DNA from: Saprolegnia diclina VS20
Taxonomy: Eukaryota > Oomycota > Saprolegniomycetes > Saprolegniales > Saprolegniaceae
Reading direction: 5' to 3'
DNA length: 64,000 bases
Assembly: GCF_000281045.1 (NCBI RefSeq)
Contig: NW_008246099.1
Location: forward strand, 524,202 to 588,201
Part shown: positions 10,739 to 23,142 of the stretch, piece after piece
Layout: each line of letters begins with the position of its first letter
Numbering within the stretch: position 1 is the stretch's first letter
Program-made: the position numbers and the translations under genes
The notes under the pieces: model-generated
What the model was told of the DNA's origin: nothing
Database searches by the model: none
The model's input: only the letters and a program-made list of their open reading frames with translations

Positions 10739-13700
10739 ATGGCGGACTTCGAGGCGCAGCTCGAGGCCGAGCGCTGCGCTGTCATGAGGGCCAAGGAAGA
10801 GAACCAAGTGCTCATGGGAAAGCTGCACGAGATCGTTTCACGCTACAAGCAGCTTCAGAAGAGCCAGGGCGACGGTGTGCTGCGGACGCGTTTGGAAACG
10901 CTGGAAAAGGAGAAGGACGACTTGATCGGGAAGCTCAAGACGCTCGTCGCCAAGTACCGCGAACTCCAGAAGCAACAGTCCGACAATGGCGATGCATCGG
11001 CCCTCGCAGACCGCGTCCAAGCCCTCGAGCTCGAACTCGCGCACGAGAAGATGCGCAACGACGGAACCGACACGAGCCCACTCTACGACGAAGTCAAGAA
11101 GAAGGAAGCTGAGAAGGTGGAGGTCGTCACGAAGCTCCAAGAGGTGGTCCAGCGCTACCGTAAGCTTCAGCAGTTTGTTCAGGAGACGCAAGCAACGGCC
11201 GACGCCTCGGCCGCCCGCGTTACAGAACTTGAAGAAGCGCTGGCCGCCAAGGACGAGGTGCATCGCGTGGCCTTACGCGACCTCGAAATGTCCGTGACGA
11301 ACCAGCTCATGGACGCTGTCAAGAGCAAGATGGACACGATCAACCTTCTCCAAGACGAGCTCGAGCAAGCGCATGCGAACGAGCGCTCCATGCACGAGCG
11401 GCAGCAAGAGCTCGAGGCCGCCGTCGACAAGCTTAACGTCGAGAAGGCGTCGCTCAAGGACGAGGTTGCGTCGACGCTAGCAGACAAGGCTGCGCGCGTT
11501 ACAGAACTCGAGGCAGACTTTGCCGCGTTGCAGGCGGCCCATGACGCGTCCGTCCAGCAACATGAAGCCGACGCGGCGTTGGTCCAGCGCGATGCTAGTG
11601 TGCGCGACGAGCTGGCGACAGCTCTCGAGGACAAGCTGCAGCAGCTTGTGACGCTCCAATCTGCCTTGGACGACACAGTGGCGGCGAATGCAGCGTCCGA
11701 TGACGAGCTGACTTCGTTGCGCGACACAAACGCTGCGCTGGAACGCCGGGCCGAGTCTGCAGAGGCGCGCATTGCGGCATTGGAAGCCGAGTGTGCGACG
11801 CTTCTGGGCGCCAAGAATTCGGCTGAGACGGCGCTCTCCGAGGGCCAGAAGTCGTGGGTAGAGGCCAAGGCGGCCCTGGACGCGACAGTCACGTCGCTTG
11901 AGGCCCGCATCCCCGATGCATCGTCGCAGCTCAGTGACAACTTAGCCCAAATAGAGGTACGCTGGGCGATCCTCGCGCGCGACGTGACCCTTTCGTAGAA
12001 GGACTTGGCCGCGTCGCTCCAGCAGCTCGAAGCAGACCACGATGCACTCCAGCAAGAGAAACGCGCCCTCGAGGGAACACTGCAAGTGCGGCAGATGACG
12101 TTTGAGGCACTTCAGATGCAGCTCCAGGACATTGAAGCGACGAGGGCCACGCACGAGGCGTCGCAGTCGCAGCTCCACACCGAGTTCCGGTCGCTCCAGG
12201 CGTCGCACGAGGACCTTCTCGACGAGTCGTCCGCGCTCCGGGACGCCAAGACGACGCTGGAAGCGGACCTCATGGCGGCAACACAGCTCGTCGCGTCACT
12301 TCAGAGCCAGCTGGCGGACCGAGACGCAGCCCTCGACGACCTCCGCGCGCGCCAAGAGGACCTTCTCGCCGAGCAGGCACGCATCGAAGCCGACAAGGCA
12401 TTGCTCGAGGCAGCGCTCCGGACGCACGCCGACCGTGTCTCATCGCTCGAAGCCCAGCTCGCATCGGCCATGTCGGACGGTGTGGCGTCCTACGAGGCGC
12501 TCAAAGCTGCCCACGACCAAGTGCTTGCTGAGAAGAATGAGCTCGAAGACAAATTGACCTCGGCCGAGGACGTGGCCGTCGCACTTGCTGAGAGATCGGA
12601 GGCCTTGGTGCAGGCGACGAATGAGCTCAAAGCCGTCAACGCGCGGATCTTGGCTCTCGAAGCGCAAGTTGGCGAGTACGACACCGCGCGTGCGACGCTC
12701 CAAGCCAGCTGCAATGCGCTCCTGGAGGAGAAGGCGGCGCTGACGGCGTCGCTGGCAAACACGACAGCCATGTACGACGATCGCCTCGCGTCGCTCCAAG
12801 CCGAGCTCGCGGCCGCGCTGAGTACCCACTCAGAGCTGGACGCAACGCACGCCAAGACGGCAGCGCTCCAGATGCACCTCGAGGCCGAGTGCAGCCGGCT
12901 CCACGAGGCGTATGTTACGCTCGAGAAAGACACGCATCGTGATGCCAAATCTTTCCAAGTGTCGTTGGAAGCAAAGGCAACAGAGATCGCGGGGCTGCAA
13001 ATGCAACTGCAAGACGCTCTGCGCACAGCTTCCGCGCACGAAAGCCTCGAAGCGGCGCTAACGACTCTTCGTGCGGCCCACGCGGACGTCGAGCGAGATC
13101 TCGCGGCCAAAATGACGCTTGTCGAGGACCTCGAGGCCAAGGTCGCGGACTTGGACGCGATCAACGCGTCGCTCGAAGTGGCGCAAACCGAGATGGCAGC
13201 GACGTTGGCGCAGCTCAAGCAGGAAAAGAGTGCCCTAGAAGCAGAGGTCAGCGCCAAGCAGAGCGCGATCGGTCGCCTTGAAACCAAGGCAGCGCACTTG
13301 GACGAGGAGCTCACGACGGCACACGAAACGGCGCGCGCGGAACGCAAGGACGCGGCGGTCGCGCTTGCCAAGCTTGAGGCCGACTACGAGCACGCGCTGC
13401 AGGCCAAGGCCGACGACGACGATGGCGCCAAGAACGAACTTGCTGCCCTTCTCCGGGAGAAAGCCGCGCATATCGCGGCGCTGGAAAGCAATCTCGAGGG
13501 CGCACGCACCGAGGTCGAAGACGCCAAGCACGACAACGATACCCTTCGCGACGAGTGCACCGCGTTGCGCGACGCTTCCCACGCCGCCGAGGCGGCCCAC
13601 AATGAGAAAATTCAAGTGCTCGAGGCCGACGTGGCGACGATGACGCAAAAGTGTTCGTCCTTTGTGGGCGATCTCGTCGACGCCAAGAAGCAGCTGCGCA

Positions 13701-16700
13701 CGGCACGCCAGACGGCGGACGCTGCCGACACGGAGCATGCCAAGGCCGTACGCGTGCTGGAAGCCGAGGTCGCGTCGCTCCAGGCAAGTCTCGCGACGTC
13801 GCGTTCGGAACTCGACACGGCTCTTGCAGCCGCTGCCGTCAACGCAGTCACCGCCCGCAACGAGCTCGAAGCTCGGCAAATCGCCCTCGAGGCCGAAGTC
13901 AGCGCTAAGACCGAAGCGTGCGCGACGCTAGAAGATGCGCTCCATGTCGCACAAGATGACGCTCTCGTCGCCGCCCTTGAGGCCGATGTGGCCGCCAAGA
14001 CCGGCGCCTGTTTGGCACTGGAAGGTACACTCGCCAAGACAAACGCAGAGCTACAAGATGCGCTGGCGGAGCTCGCGTCGAGCCGCATGTCGTTCGAGGC
14101 GACGACCGCAGAGCTCGATGCGATGACGGCCTCCTGCGCGGCTCTCCGAGACGGAGTGCAGCAGGCACAAGACCTCGTGGCGAAAAAAACGGCGTCGCTT
14201 GAGGCCGTACAGGAAAAGCTGGCATCCGCACTCTCGACGAACAACGATCTGACGAAGCAGCTGGCTGCGACGACCGACCAAGTCGACACTCTGCAGCAGA
14301 AGGTCGAAGACGCAAAGGCAGAAGTGGCGACGCGCCAAGGCGACGCGCTCGAGCGCGCCCAAGCCGCCGAGGCTTCCCTGGAAGTTGCCACCGCTCGACA
14401 CGAAGAAGCGCTCGCAGCTCAGTGCTACGCGACCGAAGCCGTCAAGGAGGAGCTTACGCACAAGATTGGCATGCTGAAAGCCCAAGTGGTGCAAGCCAAG
14501 GCCGACCTTGACGCTGCCAACGCCGAACTCGAGGCAGCGCACAGCGCACTTGATGAAACAACGGCTGCACTCACGACTGCCAAGACAACGAGCGAGACTT
14601 TCGCTGCATCGCTCGACGAGACGCAGCACTCTCTTCAAGCAGCAACGAGCGAATGCTCGGACCTGTCGACTCAACTCGCGCGCGCGAACGATGAGCTTGC
14701 CCAAGTGACTGCATCGGCGCGCGAGGCCGAGGCAAAGCTCCTTGCGCTCCATGAAGCGCACGATCTCAAGTTCAGTGACCACGCGGTCAGCACGAACGAG
14801 CTGCGCGACGCTGTAAGTGCACTGGAAAGCGAGAAGGCGGTCCTAGCCGCCTCGATTCAAGATCTCGAAGGGCGCGTTGACAAAGCGAACGCCGGGCTGC
14901 AGGCAGCGATGGCCGCCAAGGAAGCGTTGCAGTCGGAGCTCGAGACCGCCACGCAGGACGCGGAGCGTATGGAGACTGCGTGCGCAGCGCTGGAAGCCGA
15001 CATGGCGACGACGCAAAGCACCAACGAGTCGCTCGAGTGGCAAAAGTCCGACCTCGAAGACGCGCTGCGGACGCTCCAGAAGGCACACGAAGCCCTAGAG
15101 AGCGAAAAGACAGCGCTCGTGCAGCAACTGTCAACGGTCGAAGGCCACGCATCGGACCTTGCGACCGCGTCGGACGCCCTCGCGACGCTGCAAGCTTCCT
15201 TTGATGCGCTCTCGGCGGACCATACGGCGCTTCAGGACACTCTATCGTTGACCAACACGACAGTCGCAGCGTTAACGGACGGCATTGCGCTGCGCGAGCG
15301 TTCGGCGGCAGAAGCCAGCGCGGCATGGACGGCCGAGAAGGAAGCGCTCAATGCCCGTATCGAGACGCTCGAGGTAAACGTACACGACAAGGAGGCGGCC
15401 TTGCGCACCCTCGAAGACGCAGTCGCGGCGTCCAAGGCGCAGTGCGAGGCTGCTGTTGCGCAAGCCGAGAGCAAGGCCGAGGGCATGGAGCGGGCGCTGG
15501 CCGCAGCCGAAGACGCCAAGGACACACTCGCGCAATCTCTGAAAGAAAAGCTCGAGGAGGTTCTGCGACGGTACAAGAAGCTCCAAGAGCAAGCCCTGGA
15601 CCTCAAGGGTCGCTACGACGACAAGGTTGTCGAGGCCACGACAGCGTCAGACGCGCTCGCAAGCCTTACGACCGAGCGCGACGCGATCACCAACCGTCAC
15701 GCTCTGCTGGCCGACCAACACGAGGCGCTGCTCCAACAAGAGCGTGTGCAGGCAGCGCAAGTGGAGGCGCTAGTCGAGAAAGAGCAAGCGCAGTCGGCGG
15801 AGATCGAGAAGCTTCGTGCGCAGATTGCAGCGCTCGAAGCTGCGTCCTCCAACATGGCCGCTGCCCACGAGCGCAGCCTCGCGATTGCGTCCGAGGCATC
15901 GACAGGGGCGACGGAGGAGCTGACGCGTCTCGAAGCGCTGGTGGCCGAGAAGACGCGTGCTTTGAACGAGCTATCGTCGCAGATGGTCGTCCTGCGTGTA
16001 CGTTGCGAAGAGCTGGAAACGACGGCCAACAGCGACGCGACGGAACGGGCGGCGCTGACGGTGCGCGTGACGTCTCTCGAGAGCGCCGCTTTGATGTCCG
16101 AGGCTGCGCTGGCGTCGTCGGAAGCTCGCGCCAAGCAAGTGCAGGCCCAGCTTGACGTCGAGATCGAGGCGGCAAGCGAAGCTCGGGAGGCGCTCGAAGG
16201 CTACAAGCGGCGCGCCCACGTCGCGCTCAAGAAGGCGACCGTCGACAGCAAAACGTTCAACGACGAGCGCCAGTCGCTCCAAGACGAAATCACGGCGCTG
16301 CACGCGACGATCACGGACCTTCGTGCGTTGAACGCCAACGAAAGAGACGACTTTGGCCGGCAGCTCGCGGCTGCGGACGCCTCGCGCAGTGAGCTCCTTC
16401 AGCAAATGGAGGCGAGTACACGCGACCTCCGTGACCAGATTGCGGCGCTGAGTGCCCAAGCCGACGCCCGCGCGTCGAATCACGAGTCGCAACAGGCGCA
16501 GTGGCAAGCCGCTTTGGACGAGCAGGAAGCCAAGACGCGGGTCGTGCGCGACGCAAACGCGATGTTAGAGTCGTCGATCGAGGGTCTCAAGAAGGAGATT
16601 CAGGCCAAGACGGACGTGGCCCGAGAGATGCTCAAGGTCAAAGACACGGAGATCCACCAGCTCATGCAGAGCTTGTCCGAGGCACCGCCGCCGGCCGTCC

Positions 16701-17245
16701 CGTCGGTCGACGCCGAGATCCTCAACCTCGCTCGGGTGCGCTGTCTCTCTATTCTGCGACATCCTCCCACAACGTCACTGCATTAGATCCAGGCCTCGCA
16801 CGAAGAGGAAGCGGCTCGCATGCGTCGTCAGATCGTCGAACTCGAAGATCGCGCCGGTCGCGTCCAAAAGAAGGTCCGCGCCGAGCCACCGCAAGCATTG
16901 CGCTTACAAAGTCCCTCTATTAGTATGAAGACACGCGCCGCCAGTTGGAGTCGAGCCAGCTCCAGCTTGCGCGCCACGAAGAACTCGGGGGCGGCCAAAG
17001 CCCGACGACCAACGTCGAAGTAGGAACTTTGTGTTGCGTGTTTGGCTCACGTCGTGATGTAGTACCTCAAGAACGTCCTCCTCAAGTACTTTGTCGCGGA
17101 GAGCGCCAAGGAGAAGGAGCAGCTCATTCCTGTGCTCTCGACCATTCTGCACTTTAGCCCTGCCGAGCTGCGGCAGATCCAAGACAAGCACGAAGCGCCG
17201 ACCGTCCTCGGCAGCGTCTTTTCGTACTTTGGCAGCACGAGCTAA
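10739..17245 (+). CDS. golgin: giant coiled-coil protein with C-terminal GRIP domain
   Basis: It is a vesicle tether expected on the trans-Golgi, where GRIP domains bind Arl1-type GTPases. Exons 10739-11956, 11999-16735, 16787-16873, 16924-17019 and 17063-17245 give 2106 residues. Almost all of it is heptad-patterned and rich in Ala, Glu, Leu, Asp and Lys, which indicates one long coiled coil. The last exon encodes a classic GRIP domain: YLKNVLLKYF, then EKEQLIPVLSTILHFSPAE, with the invariant Tyr near residue 2047. The second exon is 1579 codons without interruption. The three small introns lie just before the GRIP exon. The start at 10739 (MADFEAQLEAE) begins the coiled coil; an in-frame ATG at 10700 would add 13 residues. 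It resembles golgin-245/GCC-type proteins, but coiled-coil similarity cannot decide orthology. Confidence 0.88.
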
Positions 17246-18129
17246 GAGTTGTTAACTAGTTAGTAGAGATGATGCATCAACCGATCATGGATCATGGAAA
17301 CCGGCGCCTCCATCATCGCAACCCGAGCTTGCTCGATGATTACCTCATACGGTCCTTGCGTCATAGAGCGCGTCCCACTCCATCTTTTCGTTCGTCGACC
17401 GGCGACGACGCCGAAGGGCCATCGTCGTCATCGCCTTGGTGGGATTATATTAGTAAAAGGACTAGAGGAGTTAGAGCTCCTATTGTTCGATGTCGAGTTG
17501 TCTGCCGTTGGCGACGACGGACCCTGGCGCAGCAGCGGGGCGCGGCGACGAAACGCTGACGCGACTCTCCATCACGACACTCACTCTCTTTGCAACCAAT
17601 TGCACTAGTCAAGTACATTGCCACCCCACGGCATTGGCGCTCGAACGCAATCCTCGATTGCGTCTTGCCCCGCTCAGGAATCACCACCAGGATGATTGCT
17701 TCGGTGCAATCGTACCGAGGCAGATCGAAACGAAGCTTAGGACGACGAGTTATCGTCGGTGGCTAACGTCACAACAACGTTCTCAAAGCTTGTCCGCGCT
17801 CCAGACGACGGTGAAGTTGGGGAAAGAGGCATCGAAAGCACGTCCTTAACCAGGGGTAGCACCATCGTTGCCACTTCTTGTTTCCGCGCAATTGCACTAC
17901 TGTGCCAGTACCCGGTGCCTTGATCAAGGGAATAAAATTGGTAATTCCCTTGCGCATGCAGGCCAGGCCAAATAAATCGCAAAAAATTCCGAATAAAAAC
18001 GAAAAATAGCCTGTTTGTTTTTCTGCGCCACGGCATGACTGTACTTGTCTGTGGCAATTGCTGTGAGTAATAGGCGCTCTCGTTGGTTTACATAAGTTGA
18101 CGCATTCCGCAGTCCGCTTCAAGCCGCCG
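17246..18129. other. intergenic, no gene seen
   Basis: It separates the golgin stop from the P4-ATPase start. Short open frames exist but none has coding bias or recognisable content. The stretch around 17960-18010 is A-rich. Confidence 0.45.
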
Positions 18130-21100
18130 ATGACCGAGGAGTCGACGTCGCCCAAGCCGACGAGCTCGGCTGTGTATGGCACGCTGCAGTCGCCCGGCGC
18201 CGTGGGCATCGACATCCACCAAGACGAGCGCCACGTCGAGTTCCACCTGCGCTCGATGGACCGCGGCGAAGACATTGCGCTGCGCTTCCGCGGCGACCGG
18301 TACGATGGCTGGCTGCATGCGTGCGCTCACGCCTGCTCTGTAGCATCCGCGTCGACGAGACCATCTCAGGGCCGCCGCCGAAAGACGTCTACGAGATCCG
18401 CATCTGGCGACTCATCGAAGGCGTCTTCTGCTTCCTCAAGGACGTCTCGCTCTACCAAGTGCGTCGGTACATCAAGTTTATTATCATCTGGCAGTCCATC
18501 TTCTGCACTGTACGCTTCATCCCGATCCTGCTCGGGTACTCGTACCTCTCGACGATCCCCGTCTTCCTCCTCGTACGTCGCGGCTGTTTTCTTCATACCT
18601 CGTGACGACACCTGCGTAGTACATAACGCTTGTCTTTGGATGGCACGGCTCCAACCACTTGGTGGCCAAGTACCTCCTCTTCTACAAGATTGGCATGCAG
18701 CTCAGCCTCGGCGTCGACGTGCTCTGGTATGCCATGAGATGGAACGGGTCCTTTGCACCGAGGGACAAGAACTCGGCGGCCATTTCGGTCTCGCGCTCGA
18801 CGGCGCTGTGGATCCAGATCATCATCTCGGTCTCGCTCTTCATCTTCAACTTTTTCGGGCTCTTGTACGGCTGGAAGCTCCGGCGCATCGTCAAGTCGGT
18901 CCAGCACAAGCGCGAGTGCGAGCAAGCGGCGTTCGTTGCCGCCGAGCCGCCGCCCACGACGCGCCCGGCATCTCGCTCGATGCTGCCCACGTCCGCAGGT
19001 ACACTCGTGTTGTCTCGCATTGCATAAACTCATTATCACGGCCAGGTGACGTGGTGCTGGACGAGAAGCGCAAGGTGACGGCAGGCGACGCCAAGGGCTT
19101 TACGTGCCCCAACTCGATCCACACGAGCAAGTACACGCTCTGGAACTTTGCCTTCGTCTTCTTCCACATGCAGTTCAGCCGCCTCGCCAACGTCTACACC
19201 TGCATCGTCGTCGCCCTCTGCTTCTTCAGCTTCTCTCCTGTCGACCCAGCGTCAAGCTTGCTTCCGCTGCTCATCGTCTTTGCGACCGCAGCGATCAAGG
19301 ACGTGTCCGAAGACCTCCGGCGGCAAAAGGCCGACCGCGACGTCAACTCCAAGCCGACGCACGTCTTGCGCAGCAACGGCCAGATCGAGCTGCTCCAGTG
19401 GCAGCAAGTCCAGGTCGGCGACCTCCTCGTGCTGTACGAGGGCGACGACATCCCGTCCGACTGCCTCTTGCTCGCGACGGGGTCGGACAACGGCCTCTGT
19501 TATGTGCAGACGGCCAACTTGGACGGCGAGACGAACCTCAAGATCCGCCAGACCGTGTCGCAGGACCTCGACCTCGAGTCGATCCCAGGGATGCCCATCA
19601 CTGTAAGCTGCGACCTTCCGAGCAAAAATATGTTCGAGTGGTCGGCGTACGTGACGCTCGGCGACGTGAACCTCCCGGCGTCCATGGACAACCTCCTCTT
19701 GCGCGGCAGCGAGATGTGCACGGCCGGATGGACCGTCGGCCTCGTCGTCTACACGGGCGCCGAGACCAAGATCGCGCTCAACGCAGCGAATCCGGACGCC
19801 AAGATCAAGCGCACGCTCGTCGAGAAGACGCTCGACTCGATGTTCATCGTGATCCTCGTGCTGCTCTTTTCGATCTCGATTGCGTGCACGCTCGGCAACA
19901 ACAACTGGAGCTTCGAGGTCGATTCAAAGAAGAGCAAGGCCAACAACGTGGCGGCCGTCGTCGCGCCCTACTATCTCGGACCTGCGACCAACGACTACAT
20001 CTTCCTCAGCTACATCATTCTCTTCAACAACCTCATCTCGCTCTCCATGTACGTGACCATGGAAGGCGTCCGCTTCGTGCACGCGCGCTACATCGAGAAC
20101 GACTTGACCATGTACGACGCGCCGACCGACACGCCGGCGCAAGTGCGCAACAGCAACATCAACGAAGACCTCGGGCAGGTCAAGTACATCTTCTCCGACA
20201 AGACGGGTACGCTTACGCGCAACGAAATGGTGTTTGCCAAGTGCTCGATCGCTGGCCTCAAGTACAACGACGCGCCCGAGGACGAGACGATTGCCAAGCC
20301 GCCGCGGCCCGGCACCCGCTTCAACGACCCGCGGCTTCTCGCCCGCTACGATGCCAACCACGCGACAAAGGCCGACATTCACGAATTCCTGGTGCTGCTC
20401 ATGCTCTGCAACTCGGCGATCCCACAGGTGCAGGACGACGGCAGTCTTCTGTACCAGTCGTCGTCGCCAGACGAACAAGCGCTCTGTGCGGCGGCGCGCG
20501 ACCTTGGCTTCTCGCTCGAGCGCCGGTCTGGCGCCACGTGCTACGTCAACATTCGCGGCTCCGAGACCTCGTACGAGATCCTTCACGTGCTCGAGTTTAC
20601 TTCGGACCGGAAGCGCATGTCGGTGCTCTGCAAGAAGAAGGACGACGACACGATCTTCCTCTACTGCAAGGGCGCCGACGACGTGATTCTCGAGCGCCTC
20701 GCCGACGACCATGCCCAAGGGGCCGTTGTTGTGACGCGGGGCCATCTCCAGGAGTACGCCGCGCAAGGTCTGCGGACGCTCACGACGGCGGTGCGCATTC
20801 TCGATCCCGAGACGTACGCGGCGTGGCGCACGACGTACGAGGCGGCCGAGGCGGTGATGGACAAAGCGGCGCTGGACGCGGCCGCCGATGCGATCGAGCG
20901 TGAGCTGCGGCTGCTCGGCGCGACGGCCATCGAAGATTTGCTGCAGGAAGGCGCCGAAGACTGCATCTACGCGCTCCGGAAGGCCGGCATCAACTTTTGG
21001 GTACTCACTGGCGACAAGAAGGAGACGGCCATCAGTATCGGCATGTCGTCGCAAGTGATTGACGAGACCATGGACGTCATTGTTCTCGACAAGAAGGACA

Positions 21101-22713
21101 AGGCGTCCCTGACGGCGACGCTCGAAGAACTCTACGTGCACTTGGTCGAGGACCAGCGCTGGGACACGAAGAAGGACGACTCGATGACGCACGTGCTTCT
21201 CCAGACGCTACGCCGCGTGACGTCGACGGCTTACAACAACCTCATGGCTGCCATCTCGGGCAAGTACGAGCAGCGCCGCACGATGAAGCGCCGGAAGACG
21301 CGCCTGCGCCTCTCGGCCGAGAACGGCACGGCGCTCAACTGGGAAGTGTACCCGCCGCGGCAGTCGCTGACCTCCAACCCCAACGCCAGTGAGATGCACG
21401 ACGACGACGATGATGACATTGACGACGATCCTTACCTTGAGGCTGTCGACCTCGAGTGCATGGATGGCGAGGAGGACGAAAACGTCGAGTACGCCATGGT
21501 GATTGACGGTCGCACGCTCACGATGGTGCTCGAGAACGACATCAAGTACCTCTTCTTGGCCGTCGCGCAGCAGTGCAAGTCGGTCATCTGCTGCCGGTGC
21601 TCCCCGGCGCAAAAGGCCGCGGTCGTTCGCCTTGTGACCGAGCCAACGCTGCTCTGGACGCCGGGCAACATCACACTTGCGATTGGCGACGGTGCCAACG
21701 ACGTGCCGATGATCCAAGCGGCGAGCGTCGGTGTTGGCATTGGCGGCAAAGAAGGGCGGCAAGCCGTCCTCTCGAGCGACTACTCGATCGCGCAGTTCCG
21801 GTTCCTCAAGCGGCTCCTCCTCGTGCACGGCAACTACAGCTACAAGCGCATCGCCAAGCTCATCTTGTTTTCGTTCATGAAGAACATTGCGCTGTCGCTG
21901 AGCAACTTTTTCTACGCGCCGGCGGCCAAGTACTCTGGCATCCTCACGTACCCGGGCATTTGCTTTACGATGTACAACGCGCTCTTCACGACGATCCCGA
22001 TCGTGTTTATTGCCATGTACAACCAAGACGTGCCACCCACCGTGCTCATGCAGTACCCGACCTTGTACCGGAACGGCCTCGAGTCGCGCTCGTTCAACTG
22101 GACGAGCTTCTTTGGGTGGTGCTGCCTCGGGCTCTGGCACGCGTACCTCGTATACGTCACGCCTTTCTGCGCCGACGGCAACTCGAAAAACTACTTTGAC
22201 GGCGAAGAGCCCGGCATCCTCCTCTACCACACGGAGCCGCTGGGCCTTGCAGCCGACGGCATTGCCGGTTACTCGTACCTCATCATGGCGTCCATGTTCC
22301 AAGTCGCTCTCCTCACAAGCAACTGGACCGTCGCCAACGCGGGCGCTGTCGTCGGCACGACGCTCTTTTACTTCCTTTTCATTTGGTTCTTCACGTCCAT
22401 TTACGGCTGGACCGAGTGGGACGTGCTCGAGAGCGACGAGTACTACTACGCGTTCTCGATGCTCGCGCAGCAGCCGTGGTACTGGCTCGGCATGCTCATG
22501 TGCTGCGTCGCATCGGTTCTGCCCAATTACATCCTCAAGGCCGGCCGCGTTCTCTTCTACCCGGAGCCATCCCACCTCATGCGCGAGTGGAACAAGATCC
22601 CGATCGAGCTCCACGCCCCGCCTCCGCCGACGTTCCGCAGTGTGCCGCCATCGCACCCACGCAACCAGTCGGGCTTTGCGTTCTCCCAGGCCGAGGCCCA
22701 CACGGACAAGTAG
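18130..22713 (+). CDS. P4-type ATPase (phospholipid flippase) with extra N-terminal membrane domain
   Basis: It is expected to move phospholipids from the outer to the cytosolic leaflet using ATP. Exons 18130-18299, 18344-18572, 18620-18998 and 19046-22713 give 1481 residues. The P4 core begins about residue 260 with the conserved CPNSIHTSKYTLWNF and QFSRLANVY. The actuator loop has DGETNLK. The phosphorylated Asp lies in DKTGTLTRNEM (about residue 644). The hinge motif is GDGANDVPMIQAA, and an LISLSMYVT segment precedes the P domain. A Ser/Asp-rich insert (DDDDDDIDDD, about 21400) lies in the cytosolic loop. Before the core there are about 200 residues with four predicted membrane spans, which standard P4-ATPases lack. 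The ATG at 18130 is the first in frame. No Cdc50 partner gene is in the window. Confidence 0.9.
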   Translation: MTEESTSPKPTSSAVYGTLQSPGAVGIDIHQDERHVEFHLRSMDRGEDIALRFRGDRYDGWLHACAHACSVASASTRPSQGRRRKTSTRSASGDSSKASSASSRTSRSTKCVGTSSLLSSGSPSSALYASSRSCSGTRTSRRSPSSSSYVAAVFFIPRDDTCVVHNACLWMARLQPLGGQVPPLLQDWHAAQPRRRRALVCHEMERVLCTEGQELGGHFGLALDGAVDPDHHLGLALHLQLFRALVRLEAPAHRQVGPAQARVRASGVRCRRAAAHDAPGISLDAAHVRRYTRVVSHCINSLSRPGDVVLDEKRKVTAGDAKGFTCPNSIHTSKYTLWNFAFVFFHMQFSRLANVYTCIVVALCFFSFSPVDPASSLLPLLIVFATAAIKDVSEDLRRQKADRDVNSKPTHVLRSNGQIELLQWQQVQVGDLLVLYEGDDIPSDCLLLATGSDNGLCYVQTANLDGETNLKIRQTVSQDLDLESIPGMPITVSCDLPSKNMFEWSAYVTLGDVNLPASMDNLLLRGSEMCTAGWTVGLVVYTGAETKIALNAANPDAKIKRTLVEKTLDSMFIVILVLLFSISIACTLGNNNWSFEVDSKKSKANNVAAVVAPYYLGPATNDYIFLSYIILFNNLISLSMYVTMEGVRFVHARYIENDLTMYDAPTDTPAQVRNSNINEDLGQVKYIFSDKTGTLTRNEMVFAKCSIAGLKYNDAPEDETIAKPPRPGTRFNDPRLLARYDANHATKADIHEFLVLLMLCNSAIPQVQDDGSLLYQSSSPDEQALCAAARDLGFSLERRSGATCYVNIRGSETSYEILHVLEFTSDRKRMSVLCKKKDDDTIFLYCKGADDVILERLADDHAQGAVVVTRGHLQEYAAQGLRTLTTAVRILDPETYAAWRTTYEAAEAVMDKAALDAAADAIERELRLLGATAIEDLLQEGAEDCIYALRKAGINFWVLTGDKKETAISIGMSSQVIDETMDVIVLDKKDKASLTATLEELYVHLVEDQRWDTKKDDSMTHVLLQTLRRVTSTAYNNLMAAISGKYEQRRTMKRRKTRLRLSAENGTALNWEVYPPRQSLTSNPNASEMHDDDDDDIDDDPYLEAVDLECMDGEEDENVEYAMVIDGRTLTMVLENDIKYLFLAVAQQCKSVICCRCSPAQKAAVVRLVTEPTLLWTPGNITLAIGDGANDVPMIQAASVGVGIGGKEGRQAVLSSDYSIAQFRFLKRLLLVHGNYSYKRIAKLILFSFMKNIALSLSNFFYAPAAKYSGILTYPGICFTMYNALFTTIPIVFIAMYNQDVPPTVLMQYPTLYRNGLESRSFNWTSFFGWCCLGLWHAYLVYVTPFCADGNSKNYFDGEEPGILLYHTEPLGLAADGIAGYSYLIMASMFQVALLTSNWTVANAGAVVGTTLFYFLFIWFFTSIYGWTEWDVLESDEYYYAFSMLAQQPWYWLGMLMCCVASVLPNYILKAGRVLFYPEPSHLMREWNKIPIELHAPPPPTFRSVPPSHPRNQSGFAFSQAEAHTDK

Positions 22714-23142
22714 TTGACGAGGATGTATTCTATACAAATGCGTTAGGGCTAGGATATATACTATAAAACTACATCATACTTTTAACAGCGTCCAACTGCA
22801 GGGCACGAGTGTCGCTACTCGTGCTCGCTTCTGGCTCTCAAGGAAGCGTCCGAAGGCGCCTATGATCCTTGACAGCATGCCCAGTCCTGGCTTTGACCAA
22901 GTCGAAATATGGATCGCTTCACCGGCATAAACCCACAGTCCGTCATCCGAGTCGTGTCCTTGTATCACACTTCCAGCACACCGTTCGTGCACCTTTTGTA
23001 GGAGCCTCCGAGTGTCGTCGTCAGGCGAGGCGAATCGCAACACGCGGTTGCGTTCTTCCGATCGATCGTGACAAGGTGGTCGTAAAGACAATATTACGCA
23101 GATTGAAGAAGCTTACAGACAAGAATATAGTACACGTGTAGA
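22714..23142. other. convergent intergenic region
   Basis: It lies between the 3' ends of the P4-ATPase and the OSCA-like channel gene. An AT-rich stretch with short TATA runs (22725-22790) follows the ATPase stop and probably belongs to its 3' UTR. I see no gene. Confidence 0.45.

Noticed and set aside
19104-20903. A 599-codon second frame inside the P4-ATPase
   Set aside because: It is an overprinted frame of a well-supported gene. The composition is Arg/Pro/His-rich with no domain.
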